Of a stretch of 15,374 bases of DNA, positions 14,338 to 15,374 are shown in pieces. The notes beneath the pieces are model-generated. The model searched no databases. It worked only from the letters and a program-made list of their open reading frames with translations, and was not told the DNA's origin. The position numbers and the translations under genes were made by a program. Position 1 is the first letter of the stretch, and every line of letters starts with the position of its first letter. This stretch comes from DATBRC01 sp036560485 (GTDB lineage: Bacteria > Pseudomonadota > Gammaproteobacteria > Burkholderiales > Burkholderiaceae_D): the NCBI GenBank assembly GCA_036560485.1, contig DATBRC010000043.1, positions 1 through 15,374 on the forward strand. The letters are read 5' to 3'.

Positions 14338-15374
14338 CTATATTTTACCGAAAACCAATGTGCCGTTCGTCCCGCCAAAACCGAACGAATTCTTCACTGC
14401 GACGTTGATTGGCAATTTGCGTGCAGCATTCGCGCAATAATCAAGATCGCAGGCCGGATCCTGATTAAAAATATTGATTGTCGGGGGCGATAATTGATTA
14501 TGCACTGCCAGCACTGTGAATACCGATTCCAAACCTCCGGCTCCACCCAACAAATGACCCGTCATCGATTTCGTGGAATTGACAACGATCTTTTTGGCAT
14601 GATCGCCTAGCGTACGCTTGATCGCAACCGTTTCAGCGATATCGCCCAATGGCGTCGACGTACCGTGGGCATTCACATAATCGACTTGATCTGCATTGAC
14701 ACCGGCATTTTTCATCGCTGAAATCATACAACGTCTGGCGCCATCACCGTCTTCCAACGGCGCGGTCATGTGATAAGCATCAGCACTCATACCAAAGCCG
14801 AGTAACTCTGCATAAATCTTGGCGCCACGGGCTTTCGCGTGTTCATACTCTTCCAGCACCATCACGCCAGCACCTTCGCCCAGCACAAAACCATCGCGGT
14901 CTTTATCCCAAGGACGTGATGCAGTGGCCGGATCATCATTACGCGACGAAAGCGCACGCGCAGAAGCAAAACCGCCCAACCCCAATGGAGACAAGGTTGA
15001 TTCGGCGCCACCTGCAATCATGACATCCGCATCGCCATATTCAATCATTCGTCCAGCAGCGCCTATGCAATGCAAACCTGTAGTGCAAGCTGTCACGATC
15101 GCCAAATTTGGACCCTTCAGTCCAAATTTGATCGACAAATTTCCCGAGATCATATTGATGATCGACGCAGGCACAAAAAATGGACTAATGCGACGTGGTC
15201 CACGGTTTGTGTATTCAGCATGCGTCTCTTCGATCAAGGGTAAACCGCCAATACCGGAACCCACAATCACGCCAATACGATCAGCATTGGCTTCCGTCAC
15301 AGCCAAACCGGAATCTTGCATCGCCTGCATACCGGCAGCCATACCATAATGGATGAAAGTATCCATATGGCGCG
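14338..15374 (-). CDS. fabF: Beta-ketoacyl-ACP synthase II (5' end beyond window)
   Basis: FabF condenses malonyl-ACP with acyl-ACP in the elongation cycle of fatty acid synthesis in the cytoplasm. The window holds the C-terminal 344 codons or so. Numbered from the Met at 15366, catalytic Cys94 lies in TACTTGLH, His234 in NAHGTSTP and His271 in SMTGHLLG. These spacings (140 and 37) equal those of Cys163, His303 and His340 in E. coli FabF, so about 67 N-terminal residues are outside. Other family segments are GSGIGGL, SPFFVPASIINM, SRPWDKDRDGFVLGEGAG and NSFGFGGTNG at the C-terminus. The frame stays open to the window edge through RHMDTF, so the Met at 15366 is internal. acpP and other fab genes probably lie upstream. 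The stop is TAG. Confidence 0.98.
   Translation of the reverse strand, partial: RHMDTFIHYGMAAGMQAMQDSGLAVTEANADRIGVIVGSGIGGLPLIEETHAEYTNRGPRRISPFFVPASIINMISGNLSIKFGLKGPNLAIVTACTTGLHCIGAAGRMIEYGDADVMIAGGAESTLSPLGLGGFASARALSSRNDDPATASRPWDKDRDGFVLGEGAGVMVLEEYEHAKARGAKIYAELLGFGMSADAYHMTAPLEDGDGARRCMISAMKNAGVNADQVDYVNAHGTSTPLGDIAETVAIKRTLGDHAKKIVVNSTKSMTGHLLGGAGGLESVFTVLAVHNQLSPPTINIFNQDPACDLDYCANAARKLPINVAVKNSFGFGGTNGTLVFGKI

Noticed and set aside
14819..15349. 176-codon open frame on the plus strand
   Set aside because: Antisense to conserved fabF sequence; Ser/Ala/Pro-rich shadow of a well-conserved gene on the opposite strand.
1..15374. A novel defence, mobile or secondary-metabolite system
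   Set aside because: All genes are recognisable core genes in a conserved order on one strand. There are no transposase, integrase, repeat array, tRNA-flanked insertion or unexplained large open frame.

Overview
The window is an ordinary chromosomal segment from a betaproteobacterium, most likely Burkholderiales and probably Oxalobacteraceae (Herminiimonas/Janthinobacterium-like). This rests on gene order and protein character, not on a database search. Every gene I can support lies on the minus strand, so in transcription order it reads from high to low coordinates: fabF (5' end missing) - ygfX-like - rpoE - rseA - rseB - mucD/degP - glutaredoxin-like protein - lepA - lepB - DUF4845 protein - rnc - era - recO - pdxJ - acpS - nagZ - uvrC (3' end missing). 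I see no mobile element, tRNA, rRNA, CRISPR array or integration scar, and no intergenic stretch over 300 bases. The longest gap is the 185-base leader of lepA.

Layout. (1) 14338-15374: end of a fatty acid synthesis locus (fabF), followed by a hairpin and a small two-helix membrane protein of the YgfX type. (2) 9870-13740: envelope-stress module. A candidate sigma-E-type promoter precedes rpoE (sigma factor), then come rseA (membrane anti-sigma factor), rseB (periplasmic sensor) and mucD (periplasmic protease/chaperone). A hairpin after mucD probably ends or weakens this transcript. (3) 9503-9766: a small thioredoxin-fold protein with a CxxC motif and no ATG start. (4) 1-9317: a compact ten-gene array from lepA to uvrC, with several 4-base or 1-base stop/start overlaps. 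It covers translation back-tracking (lepA), signal peptide cleavage (lepB), dsRNA processing (rnc), ribosome assembly (era), recombination (recO), vitamin B6 synthesis (pdxJ), carrier-protein activation (acpS), cell-wall recycling (nagZ) and nucleotide excision repair (uvrC).

How the genes fit together. RpoE, RseA, RseB and MucD form one signalling circuit: misfolded outer-membrane proteins are sensed in the periplasm, RseA is destroyed and RpoE is freed to transcribe, among other targets, its own operon. The lepA-uvrC array looks like one long housekeeping operon. AcpS and FabF at opposite ends of the window both serve fatty acid synthesis, and RNase III, Era and LepA all act on RNA or ribosomes.

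I did not find a previously undescribed system. The points most worth a second look are regulatory or architectural: a terminator-like hairpin inside the lepA leader, a sigma-E-type promoter with a TTG-started rpoE, a glutaredoxin-like gene without ATG or GTG, a long Lys/Ser-rich tail on RNase III, an uncertain N-terminal extension of RecO, and a pilin-like N-terminus on the DUF4845 protein.
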